Notes under the pieces: generated by a model | What the model was told of the DNA's origin: nothing | The model's input: only the letters and a program-made list of their open reading frames with translations | Database searches by the model: none | DNA from: Actinoallomurus sp963850195 | GTDB taxonomy: Bacteria; Actinomycetota; Actinomycetes; Streptosporangiales; Streptosporangiaceae | Reading direction: 5' to 3' | Length of the DNA stretch: 64,000 nucleotides | Assembly (NCBI GenBank): GCA_963850195.1 | Contig: CAWKKD010000009.1 | Coordinates: 248,001-312,000, forward strand | In this document: piece by piece, positions 1 to 8,469 of the stretch | Numbering within the stretch: position 1 is the first letter of the stretch | Layout of the letters: each line of letters starts with the position of its first letter | Translations under genes and position numbers: made by a program

Positions 1-2
1 CC

Positions 3-1427
3 GCCTTCCACGACGCCATGCACCGCGCCCGCGACCGCGGCCTCCTGGAGGCGGCGCCGGTGGTCGAGGCGGCGATCGACATCCTCACGGGGCTGATCGG
101 GCTGGCCGCCGCCGCGGGCGCGCTCGGTGTCCTGCACCCCGTACTGCTGCCGCTGCTGCTGATCACCGCGATCCCCGACGGCTGGGCGGCCGGGCACGCG
201 GCGCGCATGCGCTACCTGGCGATCTTTGTGCTGTCGGCGGTGCGCCGCCGCAAGTGGATCCTCGCCGACCTGATGGCCGACCGTGAGTCCGCCGCCGAGA
301 TCCGTGCCTTCACGATGCGCCCCTTCCTGGCCCGCGAGCACGACCGGCTCGCCGTACGCGAGCGCGACATCCACGTCGACCTGGCCCGGCGGCAGACCGT
401 CGTACGGGTCCTGGGCGACATGGCCGGCGGCGTCGCCACGGCCGCGGTGTACGTCGCCCTCGGCGCGCTCCTGGCGGTCGGGGCCCTGCACCTCGCGGTG
501 GCCGGCACCGCCGTCCTGGCGATCCGTACCGGCCAGTCCTCCCTGACGAACCTCCTCAACGCCGTCAACCGCTGCTACGAGGCCGGCCTGTACTTCTCCG
601 ACTACCTCGACTTCTGCGCCGACGCCGAGAAGCGCATCCCCGCCGAACGCGACCGGCCGGTGCCGGACAGGTTCGAGGTGATCACCGCCGACAACGTGGG
701 CTTCACCTACCCGGGCGCGGACCGGCCCGCGCTGAGCGGCGTGTCCGTGCGGATCCGCGCGGGGCAGGTCGTGGCCCTGGTCGGCGAGAACGGCTCCGGC
801 AAGACCACCCTCGCCAAGATCCTCGCCGGGCTTTACACGCCGGACGACGGCGAGGTGCACTGGGACGGGACTCTACTGAGCGACATCGACCTCGACCGGC
901 TACGACAGAACGTCGCGATGATCCCGCAGCACTACACCCACTGGCCGATGACCGCGCGGCACAACATCGCCATGGGACGTACGACGGCCGACGTGACCAT
1001 CGCCGAGGCCGCGGCGGCCTCCGGCGCCGACGAGGTGATCGCGACGCTGCCGCACGGCTACGACACCCTGCTGGACCGGCGCTTCAAGGACGGCCACGAG
1101 CTGTCAGGCGGCCAGTGGCAGCGCATCGCGGTCGCGCGCGGATTCCACCGCGACGCGGCCCTGCTGATCTGCGACGAACCGACCGCCGCCCTGGACGCCC
1201 GCGCCGAGCACGCCCTGTTCGAACGCATCCGCGAGCACGCCGACGGGCGTACCGTCCTGTTGATCACCCACCGGCTCGCCAGCGTGCGCCACGCCGACCA
1301 GGTGTACGTCCTGGACCGCGGCCGGCTCGTCGAACAGGGCGCACCGGCCGAACTCCTCGCGGCGGGCGGGGTCTTCGGCGAGCTGTACGGCCTCCAGGCC
1401 CGGGCGTACCGGCTGGACACGCACTGA
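3..1427 (+). CDS. ABC exporter, fused permease and ATPase (5' end outside window)
   Basis: This is an ABC-type exporter half-molecule: a membrane permease followed by a nucleotide-binding domain that powers export of an unidentified substrate. Counting from the first ATG at base 18, residues 1 to about 200 are hydrophobic permease sequence. The ATPase domain has Walker A GENGSGKT near residue 256, signature LSGGQ near 362, Walker B LLICDEPTAA, and an H-loop histidine in ITHRLAS. The frame stays open upstream of base 18 to the window edge and the permease is short for six helices, so the 5' end is missing. Family certain; substrate unknown. Confidence 0.9.
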   Translation, partial: AFHDAMHRARDRGLLEAAPVVEAAIDILTGLIGLAAAAGALGVLHPVLLPLLLITAIPDGWAAGHAARMRYLAIFVLSAVRRRKWILADLMADRESAAEIRAFTMRPFLAREHDRLAVRERDIHVDLARRQTVVRVLGDMAGGVATAAVYVALGALLAVGALHLAVAGTAVLAIRTGQSSLTNLLNAVNRCYEAGLYFSDYLDFCADAEKRIPAERDRPVPDRFEVITADNVGFTYPGADRPALSGVSVRIRAGQVVALVGENGSGKTTLAKILAGLYTPDDGEVHWDGTLLSDIDLDRLRQNVAMIPQHYTHWPMTARHNIAMGRTTADVTIAEAAAASGADEVIATLPHGYDTLLDRRFKDGHELSGGQWQRIAVARGFHRDAALLICDEPTAALDARAEHALFERIREHADGRTVLLITHRLASVRHADQVYVLDRGRLVEQGAPAELLAAGGVFGELYGLQARAYRLDTH

Positions 1428-1431
1428 TCGT

Positions 1432-2049
1432 TCACGGCTCCGCGTGCCGGCGGATCCACTCGTACATGGCCACCCCGCTGGCCACCCCGGCGTTGATCGA
1501 GCGCGTGGAGCCGTACTGCGGGATGTGCAGTACGACGTCGGCGGCGGCCCGGCCCTCCTCGGACAGACCGGGGCCTTCCTGGCCGAACAGCATCACGCAC
1601 GCGCGCGGCAGCTCCGCGCTCTGGATCGGCCGCGAACCGGGCAGGTTGTCGATCCCCACCACGGGCAGGTCGCGCTCGCGGCACCAGGCGAGGAAGTCGC
1701 CGGTCTCCGGATGGTGGCGGACATGCTGGTAGCGGTCGGTCACCATGGCGCCCCGGCGGTTCCAGCGGCGGCGGCCCACGATGTGCACCTCGGCCGCCAG
1801 GAACGCGTTGGCGTTGCGCACGACCGCGCCGATGTTGAAATCGTGCTGCCAGTTCTCGATCGCGACATGGAACGGATGCCGGCGGGCGTCCAGGTCCGCG
1901 ACGATCGCCTCGTTGCTCCAGTAGCGGTAACCATCGACGACGTTGCGCCGGTCACCGTCCGCCAGCAACGCGGGATCAAGCCGGGCGTCGTCCGGCCAGG
2001 GAAGCGGGTGCGGGCCGACCCCGGGCTGCTCGGCGACGTCAGAGGTCAT
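1432..2049 (-). CDS. TrmH/SpoU-family RNA 2'-O-methyltransferase
   Basis: A 205-residue SPOUT-fold RNA methyltransferase expected to use S-adenosylmethionine to methylate a ribose 2'-OH in tRNA or rRNA. The family motifs are visible: an N-terminal asparagine motif (FNIGAVVRNANAF), a central FGQEGPGLSEEG, and a C-terminal STRSINAGVASGVAMYEW that forms the knot. The frame stays open for about 110 more codons upstream, but that stretch is low-complexity Arg/Pro/Ala, so the start is placed at the ATG giving MTSDVAEQ. It ends four bases after the convergent ABC gene. The exact RNA target cannot be read from sequence. Confidence 0.9.
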   Translation of the reverse strand: MTSDVAEQPGVGPHPLPWPDDARLDPALLADGDRRNVVDGYRYWSNEAIVADLDARRHPFHVAIENWQHDFNIGAVVRNANAFLAAEVHIVGRRRWNRRGAMVTDRYQHVRHHPETGDFLAWCRERDLPVVGIDNLPGSRPIQSAELPRACVMLFGQEGPGLSEEGRAAADVVLHIPQYGSTRSINAGVASGVAMYEWIRRHAEP

Positions 2050-2221
2050 GCGGCCGAGCTTAGGCCGTCCAAGAGGGTCCCTCGCCCGAGCCCGGCCTGC
2101 TCGGCTCAGCCCGGTCCTGGCGCCGTGACGGCGCGGCCCGGCTGTCTCGATCCGGTCCCGGTCTGTCCCGGCCTGGTCTGTCCCCGGCCTTGGAAACGGT
2201 CGTCTCGGCCATAATCGGCGG

Positions 2222-3391
2222 ATGGTGGCGCGGCGGATCGATGGGGCGGAGCGGCGGGCGCGGGTAGGGGTGCGGCATCGTCTCGCGGCGCCGGCGGAGA
2301 CGCCCCTGGAGGTCGCGCGGGCGCTGGTGGCGTTGCACGGGAGCGACCCGGCGACGGTGTACCTGGCCGCCGCGGCGCGGCTGAGCACGCCGGACGTCGT
2401 GGCGATCGACCGGGCGCTCTACGACGATCGCCTGCTGCTGCGGATGCTGTGCATGCGGCGAACGGTGTTCGCCGTCCCGGCCGAGCTCGTGCCGGTGGCC
2501 CAGGCGGCCTGCGCCGACGACGTCGCACGGCTCGAGCGCCGCCGTACGCTCCGGTTTCTCGAGGAGGCGGGCGTCGGCGACGCCGCCTGGCTGAGCGAGG
2601 TCGAGGACGGCACGCTCGCCGCGCTGCGGGCCCGGGGCGAGGCGTACGCGACGGACCTGTCCGCCGACGAGCCGCGCCTCCAGGAGCGGATCACGCTGTC
2701 GCCCGGTAAGAAGTACGCGTCGCGGCCGGCCATCACCGGGCGGGTCCTGCTCGGCCTGTCCGCCGACGGCCGGATCGTACGCGGGCGGCCGGGCGGTTCG
2801 TGGACGAGCAGCCGGTTCCGCTGGTCTCCGGTCGAGTCATGGCTGCCGGGCGGCATCCCGTCCTTGCCCGCGGAGACCGCGTCCGCCGAACTGGTACGCC
2901 GCTGGCTGGCCGCGTACGGGCCCGGCACGCTGGCCGACCTCGCCTGGTGGACCGGCCTGCCCCGTACCCGGATCAAGGCGGCGCTGGCCCACGTCGAGAC
3001 CGAGGAGGTCGACCTCGACGGCACACCGGGCCTCGTCCTCGCCGGCGACGCGGACCCGACGCCGGAACCCGCGCCGTGGGTGGCCCTGCTGCCGGCCCTG
3101 GACCCGACCCTCATGGGCTGGACCGGCCGCGACTGGTACCTCGGCCCGTACGCCCCCCGCCTGTTCGACCGGTCGGGCAACCCCGGCCCAACGGTCTGGG
3201 CGGACGGCCGCGTGATCGGCGGCTGGGCCCAGCGCGCCGACGGAGAGATCGTCCACCGCCTCTTCGAGGACGTCGGCGCCGAGACGGCCGAGGCGGTCAC
3301 GAAACGGGCGGCGGACCTGAGCGCCTGGATCGGCCCGGTCCGCGTCACGCCCCGCTTCCGCACCCCATTGGAGCGCGAACTGACCGCCTAG
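2222..3391 (+). CDS. winged-helix DNA-binding protein, AlkZ/YcaQ-like
   Basis: A 389-residue protein of the HTH_42 winged-helix family, which includes DNA glycosylases that remove bulky or crosslinked bases (YcaQ, AlkZ). The N-terminal helix-rich start, the central WxxxGLP(R)TRIKAAL segment and the C-terminal LLPALDPTLMGW ... WADGRVIGGW pattern fit the family. In the characterised enzymes a Q-x-Q/D catalytic motif follows the first helices; here the matching place reads ALHGSDPATVY, so glycosylase activity is uncertain. It stands alone, with 172 bases upstream rich in CCCGGTC-like short repeats and no clear promoter. Confidence 0.75.
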   Translation: MVARRIDGAERRARVGVRHRLAAPAETPLEVARALVALHGSDPATVYLAAAARLSTPDVVAIDRALYDDRLLLRMLCMRRTVFAVPAELVPVAQAACADDVARLERRRTLRFLEEAGVGDAAWLSEVEDGTLAALRARGEAYATDLSADEPRLQERITLSPGKKYASRPAITGRVLLGLSADGRIVRGRPGGSWTSSRFRWSPVESWLPGGIPSLPAETASAELVRRWLAAYGPGTLADLAWWTGLPRTRIKAALAHVETEEVDLDGTPGLVLAGDADPTPEPAPWVALLPALDPTLMGWTGRDWYLGPYAPRLFDRSGNPGPTVWADGRVIGGWAQRADGEIVHRLFEDVGAETAEAVTKRAADLSAWIGPVRVTPRFRTPLERELTA

Positions 3392-3403
3392 GAGCACGTA
3401 CGG

Positions 3404-4159
3404 CTACTCGCCTGTGGGGACGCGGCTGGACCAGTCGCCGAACCGGATCTCACCGAGAATCGCCTCGCCGACCGGTACCAGAGAACGCTCGCCCAGCTCC
3501 GTACCGAAGTAGCGCGCGTGCGGGTCGGTGATCACCTCGCGCGGGTCGTTCCAGTCGGCGAGGGCGTCGCGGTAGAACGCGTCCATCGGGAAGCGTTCCG
3601 GCCCGCAGGCCTCCACCCTGCCGTTCACCGGTGCGCCCACGGCGACGTCGCCGACCACGCGGGCCACGTCGTCGCCCGCGATGGGCTGGAAGGACACCGG
3701 GGCCACCCGGAACGCGCCGTCTTCGGTGCCCGCGTCGGCGATGCTGCGGACGAACTCGAAGAACTGCGTCGCCTGCACGATCGAGAACGGGATCGACGAG
3801 CCCTCGATCAGCTTCTCCTGCGCGAACTTCGCCCGCAGGTAGCCGCTGTCGGGCAGCCGCTGGCTCCCCACCACCGACAGCGCGACGTGGTGCCCGACGC
3901 CCGCGTCCGCCTCGGCGGCCAGCAGGTTACGCGTGGAGGTCTCGAAGAACTCCAGCACCGGGCCGTCCTCGAACGACGGCGAGTTGGACACGTCGATCAC
4001 CACGGACGCGCCGGCCAGGACGCCGGCGAGCCCCTCGCCGGTGAGAGTGTTGACGCCGGTGCTCGGCGCCGCCGGTACCGCCTCGTGTCCGAGTTCGCGC
4101 AGGTTCGCGACGAGCTTGGACCCGACCTGGCCGGTGCCGCCGATGACCACGATCTCCAT
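3404..4159 (-). CDS. NmrA/SDR-type NAD(P)-binding oxidoreductase, ECF41 target
   Basis: A 251-residue Rossmann-fold protein of the atypical short-chain dehydrogenase (NmrA-like) group. It starts MEIVVIGGTGQVGSKL, a textbook GxxGxxG dinucleotide-binding loop at residues 8-13. No clear YxxxK active site is seen, as is usual for NmrA-like members. The start has a good ribosome site (AGGAAGG). It is divergent from the ECF41 sigma factor gene, and a near-perfect ECF41 promoter lies just upstream, so it is very probably the sigma factor's target: ECF41 genes are typically linked to a decarboxylase, oxidoreductase or epimerase (COE) gene. Confidence 0.85.
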   Translation of the reverse strand: MEIVVIGGTGQVGSKLVANLRELGHEAVPAAPSTGVNTLTGEGLAGVLAGASVVIDVSNSPSFEDGPVLEFFETSTRNLLAAEADAGVGHHVALSVVGSQRLPDSGYLRAKFAQEKLIEGSSIPFSIVQATQFFEFVRSIADAGTEDGAFRVAPVSFQPIAGDDVARVVGDVAVGAPVNGRVEACGPERFPMDAFYRDALADWNDPREVITDPHARYFGTELGERSLVPVGEAILGEIRFGDWSSRVPTGE

Positions 4160-4210
4160 GTAAGGCCTTCCTGTACGCCGGGGCACCCCTTGCCGCCGGT
4201 CGCCAGCTAA

Positions 4211-4237
4211 GACAGGACAGCCCCGCGATCTGTGACA
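4211..4237 (-). promoter_or_regulatory. ECF41-type promoter for the NmrA-like gene
   Basis: On the minus strand TGTCACA (4237 to 4231) is followed after exactly 16 bases by TGTC (4214 to 4211). The published ECF41 promoter is TGTCACA-N16-CGTC. The expected transcript start is about 45 bases before the oxidoreductase ATG. Confidence 0.7.
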
Positions 4238-4254
4238 GCCCCCTCGGCCCTGGA

Positions 4255-4281
4255 TGTCACAAACGCGCGCGCCATCTGGTC
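4255..4281 (+). promoter_or_regulatory. possible ECF41-type promoter toward the sigma factor gene
   Basis: On the plus strand TGTCACA (4255-4261) is followed after exactly 16 bases by GGTC (4278-4281), one mismatch from the ECF41 -10 element CGTC. If used, it would give autoregulation with a leader of about 230 bases before the sigma factor ATG. Confidence 0.5.
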
Positions 4282-4348
4282 TCAGCTGACGGCCCGAGCC
4301 ATCGGTCGGCTCGAGGCCAGGCGTTCACCTCCGGTGTACGCCATCCCT

Positions 4349-4459
4349 GGCAGGCCGCGGCGAGCACCTCCGCCGCGACCTGCCAGGCGCGCACACCCAG
4401 TGCGCGTCCTTTCGGGCAGGCCGCGGCGCCGATCCCCGGGCCCCTCGCCGCGGCCTGCC
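4349..4459. repeat. GC-rich inverted and direct repeats before the ECF41 gene
   Basis: GGCAGGCCGCGGCGAG at 4349-4364 is matched by its perfect reverse complement at 4444-4459, and its first 14 bases recur directly at 4415-4428. RNA from this region could form a strong stem about 60 bases before the sigma factor start. No gene is seen in 4160-4518 beyond this and the promoters. Confidence 0.6.
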
Positions 4460-4518
4460 TCAGATCGCCTTCGGTAGGCTCTGAGGGAAGTAACGGACGG
4501 TAATCGGGCAGGCGGTAC

Positions 4519-5427
4519 ATGCGCGGAAACCAGCCGGGTATCGATGGCGGGCTCGACCAGGCCGCAGCCGCGTTCCTGGAGCTGCGCCCACGCCTGTTCG
4601 GCATCGCCTACCGCATGCTCGGGAGCGCGGCGGAGGCCGAGGACATCCTTCAGGAGGTCTGGCTGCGCTGGCAGAAGACCGACCGCACGGTCGTGATCGA
4701 CCCACCGGCCTTCCTCGCGCGTACGACCACCCGCCTGGCCATCAACGTCGCCCAGTCCGCCAGGGCACGCCGCGAGACGTACGTCGGACCCTGGCTGCCC
4801 GAACCCGTCGACACCAGCGCCGACCCGGCGGTGGGTGCCGAACGCGGAGAGGCACTGGAGTTCGCCGTCCTGCTCCTGCTGGAGAAGCTCAGCCCCACCG
4901 AACGCGCGGCGTACATCCTCCGTGAGGCCTTCGACTACCCGTACGGCGAGATCGCGGACATCCTGCGGCTCAGCGTCGTCAACACCCGCCAGATCGTCAG
5001 CCGCGCCCGCAAGGGCCTGTCCGCCGAGCGGCGCGAACCCGTCGACACGGCCGAGCACCGTCGGCTCCTGAAGGTCTTCCTCGCCGCCGCACGTGCGGGC
5101 GACGTCGCCGCCCTCGAGGACCTCTTCGCCGCGGACGTCGTCAGCTACACCGACGGCGACGGCATCAGGGGTGCCGCGAGGGTCCCGGTGACCGGCCGCA
5201 CCCGCGTCGCGAGGTTCCTCGTCGCCTTCAGCCCACGCTTCTGGCCAGGTACGAACATTGAATGGGTCGAGGTGAACGGGCGCCCCGGCGCTCTGATCTC
5301 CCGCGACGGTACCGATGCCGCGCTGCTGACCATCGAGGCCCTGCCGGAGGGCATCAACACGCTCCTGTGGGTCATGAACCCGGCAAAGCTCAACGCGTTC
5401 GCACGCTCGCGCCCCACCCGGAAGTGA
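4519..5427 (+). CDS. sigJ: RNA polymerase sigma factor, ECF41 (SigJ-like)
   Basis: A 302-residue extracytoplasmic-function sigma factor. Residues about 20-90 hold sigma region 2 (RLFGIAYRMLGSAAEAEDILQE) and 110-165 region 4 (LSPTERAAYILREAFDYPYGEIADIL). The rest is a SnoaL-like C-terminal domain, the hallmark of ECF41, which has no separate anti-sigma factor: the fused domain controls activity. The ECF41 linker motif DGGGK appears as DGDGI near residue 212, and the terminal NPDKL motif as NPAKL near residue 287. It faces the divergent NmrA-like gene across matching ECF41 promoters. The physiological signal is unknown. Confidence 0.92.
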   Translation: MRGNQPGIDGGLDQAAAAFLELRPRLFGIAYRMLGSAAEAEDILQEVWLRWQKTDRTVVIDPPAFLARTTTRLAINVAQSARARRETYVGPWLPEPVDTSADPAVGAERGEALEFAVLLLLEKLSPTERAAYILREAFDYPYGEIADILRLSVVNTRQIVSRARKGLSAERREPVDTAEHRRLLKVFLAAARAGDVAALEDLFAADVVSYTDGDGIRGAARVPVTGRTRVARFLVAFSPRFWPGTNIEWVEVNGRPGALISRDGTDAALLTIEALPEGINTLLWVMNPAKLNAFARSRPTRK

Positions 5428-5463
5428 GGGGCCTGACCGCGGTGTTGCGTTGCGGCAGGCCCC
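5428..5463. terminator. bidirectional hairpin terminator
   Basis: GGGGCCTG (5428-5435) pairs with CAGGCCCC (5456-5463) directly after the stop of the sigma factor gene and before the end of the convergent small secreted protein gene. Confidence 0.6.
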
Positions 5464-5477
5464 CTTACCGAGGCGGA

Positions 5478-5804
5478 CTAGCGGTGCCAGTGGTGCGGGT
5501 GACCGCCCCACTCACCGTGATGACCCCGGTCCCAGCCGTAGCCGGGGTAGTACGGGGCCGGCCGAATCACCGTGACCGGCGGGTAGTACGTGGTCGGCGG
5601 AGCGTACGCGACCGGCGGAGCGTACGGGTTCGGCACGTAGTTGGCGCACCAGTCCGGCGGGACGTAGCCGGGCGTGGTGTAGACGCAGGCGGCCGGAACG
5701 TCTGAAATGGCAGCAGGACGGGTCGCGTGAGCGGGACCGCCGAGCAGGACGACGCCCGCGGCCGCCCCTGCCAGGATCCCCGTTGCGGTGAGCTTCTTGA
5801 GCAC
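5478..5804 (-). CDS. small secreted Pro/Tyr-rich protein
   Basis: A 108-residue protein of unknown function. The GTG start at 5804 is chosen because a GGGGGA ribosome site lies five bases upstream and it gives a clean signal peptide: VLKKLTATGILAGAAAGVV then a small-residue cleavage region near AHATRPA. The mature part is rich in Pro, Tyr and His (PYAPPVAYAPPTTYYPP, PYYPGYGWDRGHH), with two cysteines (AACVYTTP, PDWCANY) about 15 apart that could form a disulfide. The His/Gly tail might bind metal. I do not recognise a named family. It is convergent with the sigma factor gene. Confidence 0.6.
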   Translation of the reverse strand: MLKKLTATGILAGAAAGVVLLGGPAHATRPAAISDVPAACVYTTPGYVPPDWCANYVPNPYAPPVAYAPPTTYYPPVTVIRPAPYYPGYGWDRGHHGEWGGHPHHWHR

Positions 5805-6300
5805 TGATTTCCCCCAAATCGCTGGGCGGCCCTGATCACCAAGGCCACGACTCAGAGGTATCCCGCATCCCGATCGGCGACACCAGCCGACCTCAACCCT
5901 TGAATAATTCGTAACGCTAAGTACCACGTACGTGCGTATACGTCCGGGTATCGCCGCCCCGCAGGACGCTGCCCACCCGGGTGGGTGGCCACCTGGCTGA
6001 TCGCCCACCGGCGCCGTTGCGAAAGAGGGGCATACGGCCAGAATTCGGGCTATTGACACGAGATCATGAAGCACGTTTGATTCGGCTGCGTCGTGCCCCC
6101 GGTCGTCGGGCCCAGGTGGGCACCACCGGCACCCCGTACGTCCTGAGCGACACCACACTGGAGCCGGAGCGGAGCCCGGCTGCCAGGTAAGACGAACCGT
6201 TGCAAGGCCTCGGAGCGAAGAGCGCCTCGAGGCCTTTCAATCAGCTGGCACTGGTCCGACATCAAATGAGCGTGTCCGATCATCTCTAAAGTCGTGAAGC
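5805..6300. other. intergenic region with hairpin, no supported gene
   Basis: No convincing gene. The first 130 bases are AT-richer than the surroundings and likely carry the promoter of the leftward secreted-protein gene. A hairpin with arms AAGGCCTCG (6204-6212) and CGAGGCCTT (6228-6236) lies before the decayed DUF1152 gene. One short open frame ending at 6190 has no recognisable features. Confidence 0.5.
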
Positions 6301-6983
6301 ATGACATCCCTGCACGAGCCGCGCTTGTTCGCTGCCCTGAAGGACTCCGAACGGATCCTGGTGGCCGGTGCCGGGGGCGGCTTCGACGTCTATGCCGGAC
6401 TACCGCTGGCGTTCGCGCTGATGGACCTCGGTAAGACGGTGCACCTTGCGAACCTGTCGTTCAGCGCGCTGGATCTCATTGACGTATGACCAGCCTGGCG
6501 GCCATCGCCGGGGTCGACGTGCCCGTACGGTTGGTGGTCTGCCTGGGCTTCGGCATCGACGCCTACCACGGTGTATGCCATGCGCACGTGCTGGAGAACC
6601 TGACGGCCCTCGATCGCGACGGAGCGTACCTGGGCGCGTTGACGATTCCGAGTAACAGCCAGGAGGCGAAGCTCTACCTCGACGCGGTCGCGCATGCGTA
6701 ACTGCACACCGCGGCGAGGCCCAGCATCGTCAACGGCCAGATCGCTGCCGCGATCCGGGGCGAATTCGGTGACGTCCGGTTCACCGAGCGCACGCGTGGC
6801 AGCGAGCTGTTCGTCAACCCCTTGATGGCCATGTACTTCGCCGTAGATCTCGCGGGGCTGACGCGCCGGCTCCTTTACCTCAACGAGCTCATTGACACCG
6901 ACACCCAGTACGAAGTGCGCGCGGTGATCGAGTCGTTTCGCGAACGGATAGAACGGCGTGAGAGGCGCAGCATCCCGCACTAA
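6301..6983 (+). pseudogene. DUF1152-family protein, disrupted
   Basis: Remnant of a DUF1152 gene. The first piece (6301-6489) encodes the start of the protein, with a GAGGGFDVYAGLPLA glycine-rich loop, and ends at a TGA. A second piece in another frame (from 6486) resumes with MTSLAAIAGVDVPVRLVVCL and GFGIDAYHGVCHAHVLENL, which in intact homologues lie over 100 residues further on, so a central segment is deleted. A TAA at 6699-6701 interrupts this second frame, after which family-like sequence (RPSIVNGQIAAAIRGEFGDV, then TERTRGSELFVNPLMAMYFA) continues in frame to the final TAA. One deletion with frameshift plus one nonsense codon make function very unlikely. Confidence 0.85.
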
Positions 6984-7067
6984 CGGACCACGGCATCGAG
7001 GCTGGCGTTTCTCCTGGATACAGGGTTCGAGCGTCGTTGCGGTCCGGTGTCGGTGCGCTGACCCTAT

Positions 7068-7757
7068 TCACGTCGGGCGGCGGGTCCGGCGGCGAGGCTT
7101 GGGCTTGGGGGTGGGATGCTTTTGCGGGGGCTTCTTACGGGTGGGTTGTTGTTGGGGAGTACGGCCACGGGAGCTGTTGGGGGTGCGGCCGCGGACGATG
7201 CCGATCAGTTCGTCCATGAGGTCGGTCGTCTCGGCCTCGAGCCAGGCCAGGCCGATCTGGGACTGAGGGGCGTCGGCCACGGTGCGGTAGGTGAGGTCCT
7301 TGCGGTGGTGGAGACGGGCCAGAGACTGAGGGAGCAGTAGTACGCCGGCCCCCGACGCCACCAGCTCGATCGCGTCCGACGTGCTCTCGGGACGGGTGAA
7401 GGCGGGTTGCCCGGGGCGGTCGACCCAGGCCAAGACCTCGTCGAGCGGCTCGAACACCTGCTCGTCGGCGATGTCGGCAAGCTCCACCTCCTCGACTGCG
7501 GCCACCGCGTGATCCTTCGGCACCACGATCACGGTCGTCTCCAGGTACAGCGGGATCACGTGGAGAGCCTCGCGGTCGACGGGCAGGCGCACGAACGCCG
7601 CGTCCACGCCGCCGTCCCGTAGCAGGAGGACAGCCTCGGCGGTGGGCATCTGGAGCAGCCGAAGCGGCACCTCCCGTACCCGCTCGGCCCATACCCGGGC
7701 CCATTTTCCGGGCGTCACTCCCGGCGCGTAGGCCAGCCGGAACTCACTCTTGGTCAC
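7068..7757 (-). CDS. LysR-type effector-binding domain protein without HTH
   Basis: A 229-residue protein matching the periplasmic-binding-like effector domain of LysR regulators (FRLAYAPGVTPGKWARVW ... VDAAFVRLPVD ... GAGVLLLPQSLARL) but with no N-terminal winged helix: it begins straight at the domain. The last 35 residues are a very basic Pro/Lys/Arg tail (KKPPQKHPTPKPKPRRRTRR), which might bind nucleic acid. It is divergent from the DUF5997 gene, 54 bases apart, a pairing I recall from other actinomycetes. Regulator-like by fold, but the mechanism is unknown. Confidence 0.8.
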   Translation of the reverse strand: MTKSEFRLAYAPGVTPGKWARVWAERVREVPLRLLQMPTAEAVLLLRDGGVDAAFVRLPVDREALHVIPLYLETTVIVVPKDHAVAAVEEVELADIADEQVFEPLDEVLAWVDRPGQPAFTRPESTSDAIELVASGAGVLLLPQSLARLHHRKDLTYRTVADAPQSQIGLAWLEAETTDLMDELIGIVRGRTPNSSRGRTPQQQPTRKKPPQKHPTPKPKPRRRTRRPT

Positions 7758-7811
7758 CTCCGCAGCCTAGCCGCGTCCAGACGACTCTTTCCGCTGGCTA
7801 CCCTTGAGATC

Positions 7812-8195
7812 ATGAGCACGCCCAAGGCGAAGGCCCCGCAGACCATGAAGCCCGCGACCGCGGCCAAGAAGCTGGGGATCCTGCTGTCGGCAGCGCCCGC
7901 CGAATTCCAGGAGGGCGTCGTCTCCCGGGACGAGCTGAAAGCACTCCAGGCCGACCCGCCCTCTTGGCTCGCCGACCTGCGCCGCGAGGGTCCCCACCCC
8001 CGCCAGGTCGTCGCCGCCAAGCTCCGCGTCTCCGTCTCGGGCCTGGCCCGCGCCGACATCACAGGCCCTCTCACCACCGCCGAGATCGAGACCTTGAAGG
8101 CCGAAAACCCCGACTGGCTAGGGCGCGAGCGGGTCATCCAAAACCGGGTCCGCCAAGATGAGCTCCGCCTCAAGCAGCAGCGTGCCAAGGCTTGA
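7812..8195 (+). CDS. DUF5997 family protein
   Basis: A 127-residue basic protein recognised as the actinobacterial DUF5997 family by its core KPATAAKKLGILLSAAPAEF, DELKALQADPPSWLADLRREG, and VVAAKLRVSVSGLARADIT. It is predicted soluble with no signal peptide or membrane segment. The tail (RVRQDELRLKQQRAKA) is helical and basic. The alternation of short helices could fit a DNA-associated protein, but no function is known. It is divergent from the LysR effector-domain gene, with which it probably shares a promoter region. Confidence 0.85.
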   Translation: MSTPKAKAPQTMKPATAAKKLGILLSAAPAEFQEGVVSRDELKALQADPPSWLADLRREGPHPRQVVAAKLRVSVSGLARADITGPLTTAEIETLKAENPDWLGRERVIQNRVRQDELRLKQQRAKA

Positions 8196-8224
8196 CCCAC
8201 CGGAACGAGGCTGGTCTCTGCTGA

Positions 8225-8434
8225 ATGAACCACCCGACCGAGAGGGCCGCGATGAAGGCGGCTACGGCGAAGTTGGGTATCGGTGTGGCGGAGACGGCGC
8301 GGACCTGAATTCGTAGGACCGAGATCAAACGCCTGCGGGCCGAGAACGCCGAGCTTCGCCGCGCGAATGCGGTCTTGAAGGCGGCGCCGGCTCTCTTCGC
8401 GGCCGAGCTCGACCGGCCGTCGAAGCGCTCGTAG
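8225..8434 (+). pseudogene. IS3-family transposase OrfA remnant
   Basis: The plus frame from ATG 8225 reads MNHPTERAAMKAATAKLGIG then VAETART, a TGA, and then in the same frame TEIKRLRAENAELRRANAVL, KAAPALFAAELDRP and a TAG at 8432. This is the C-terminal half of an IS3 OrfA protein, including its leucine-zipper-like helix. The N-terminal HTH is missing, a central stretch is deleted, one nonsense codon is present and no OrfB follows, so it is a dead fragment. Confidence 0.8.
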
Positions 8435-8469
8435 CGTTCATCGTGCTGATGTCTTGCTGATCTGAGAGA

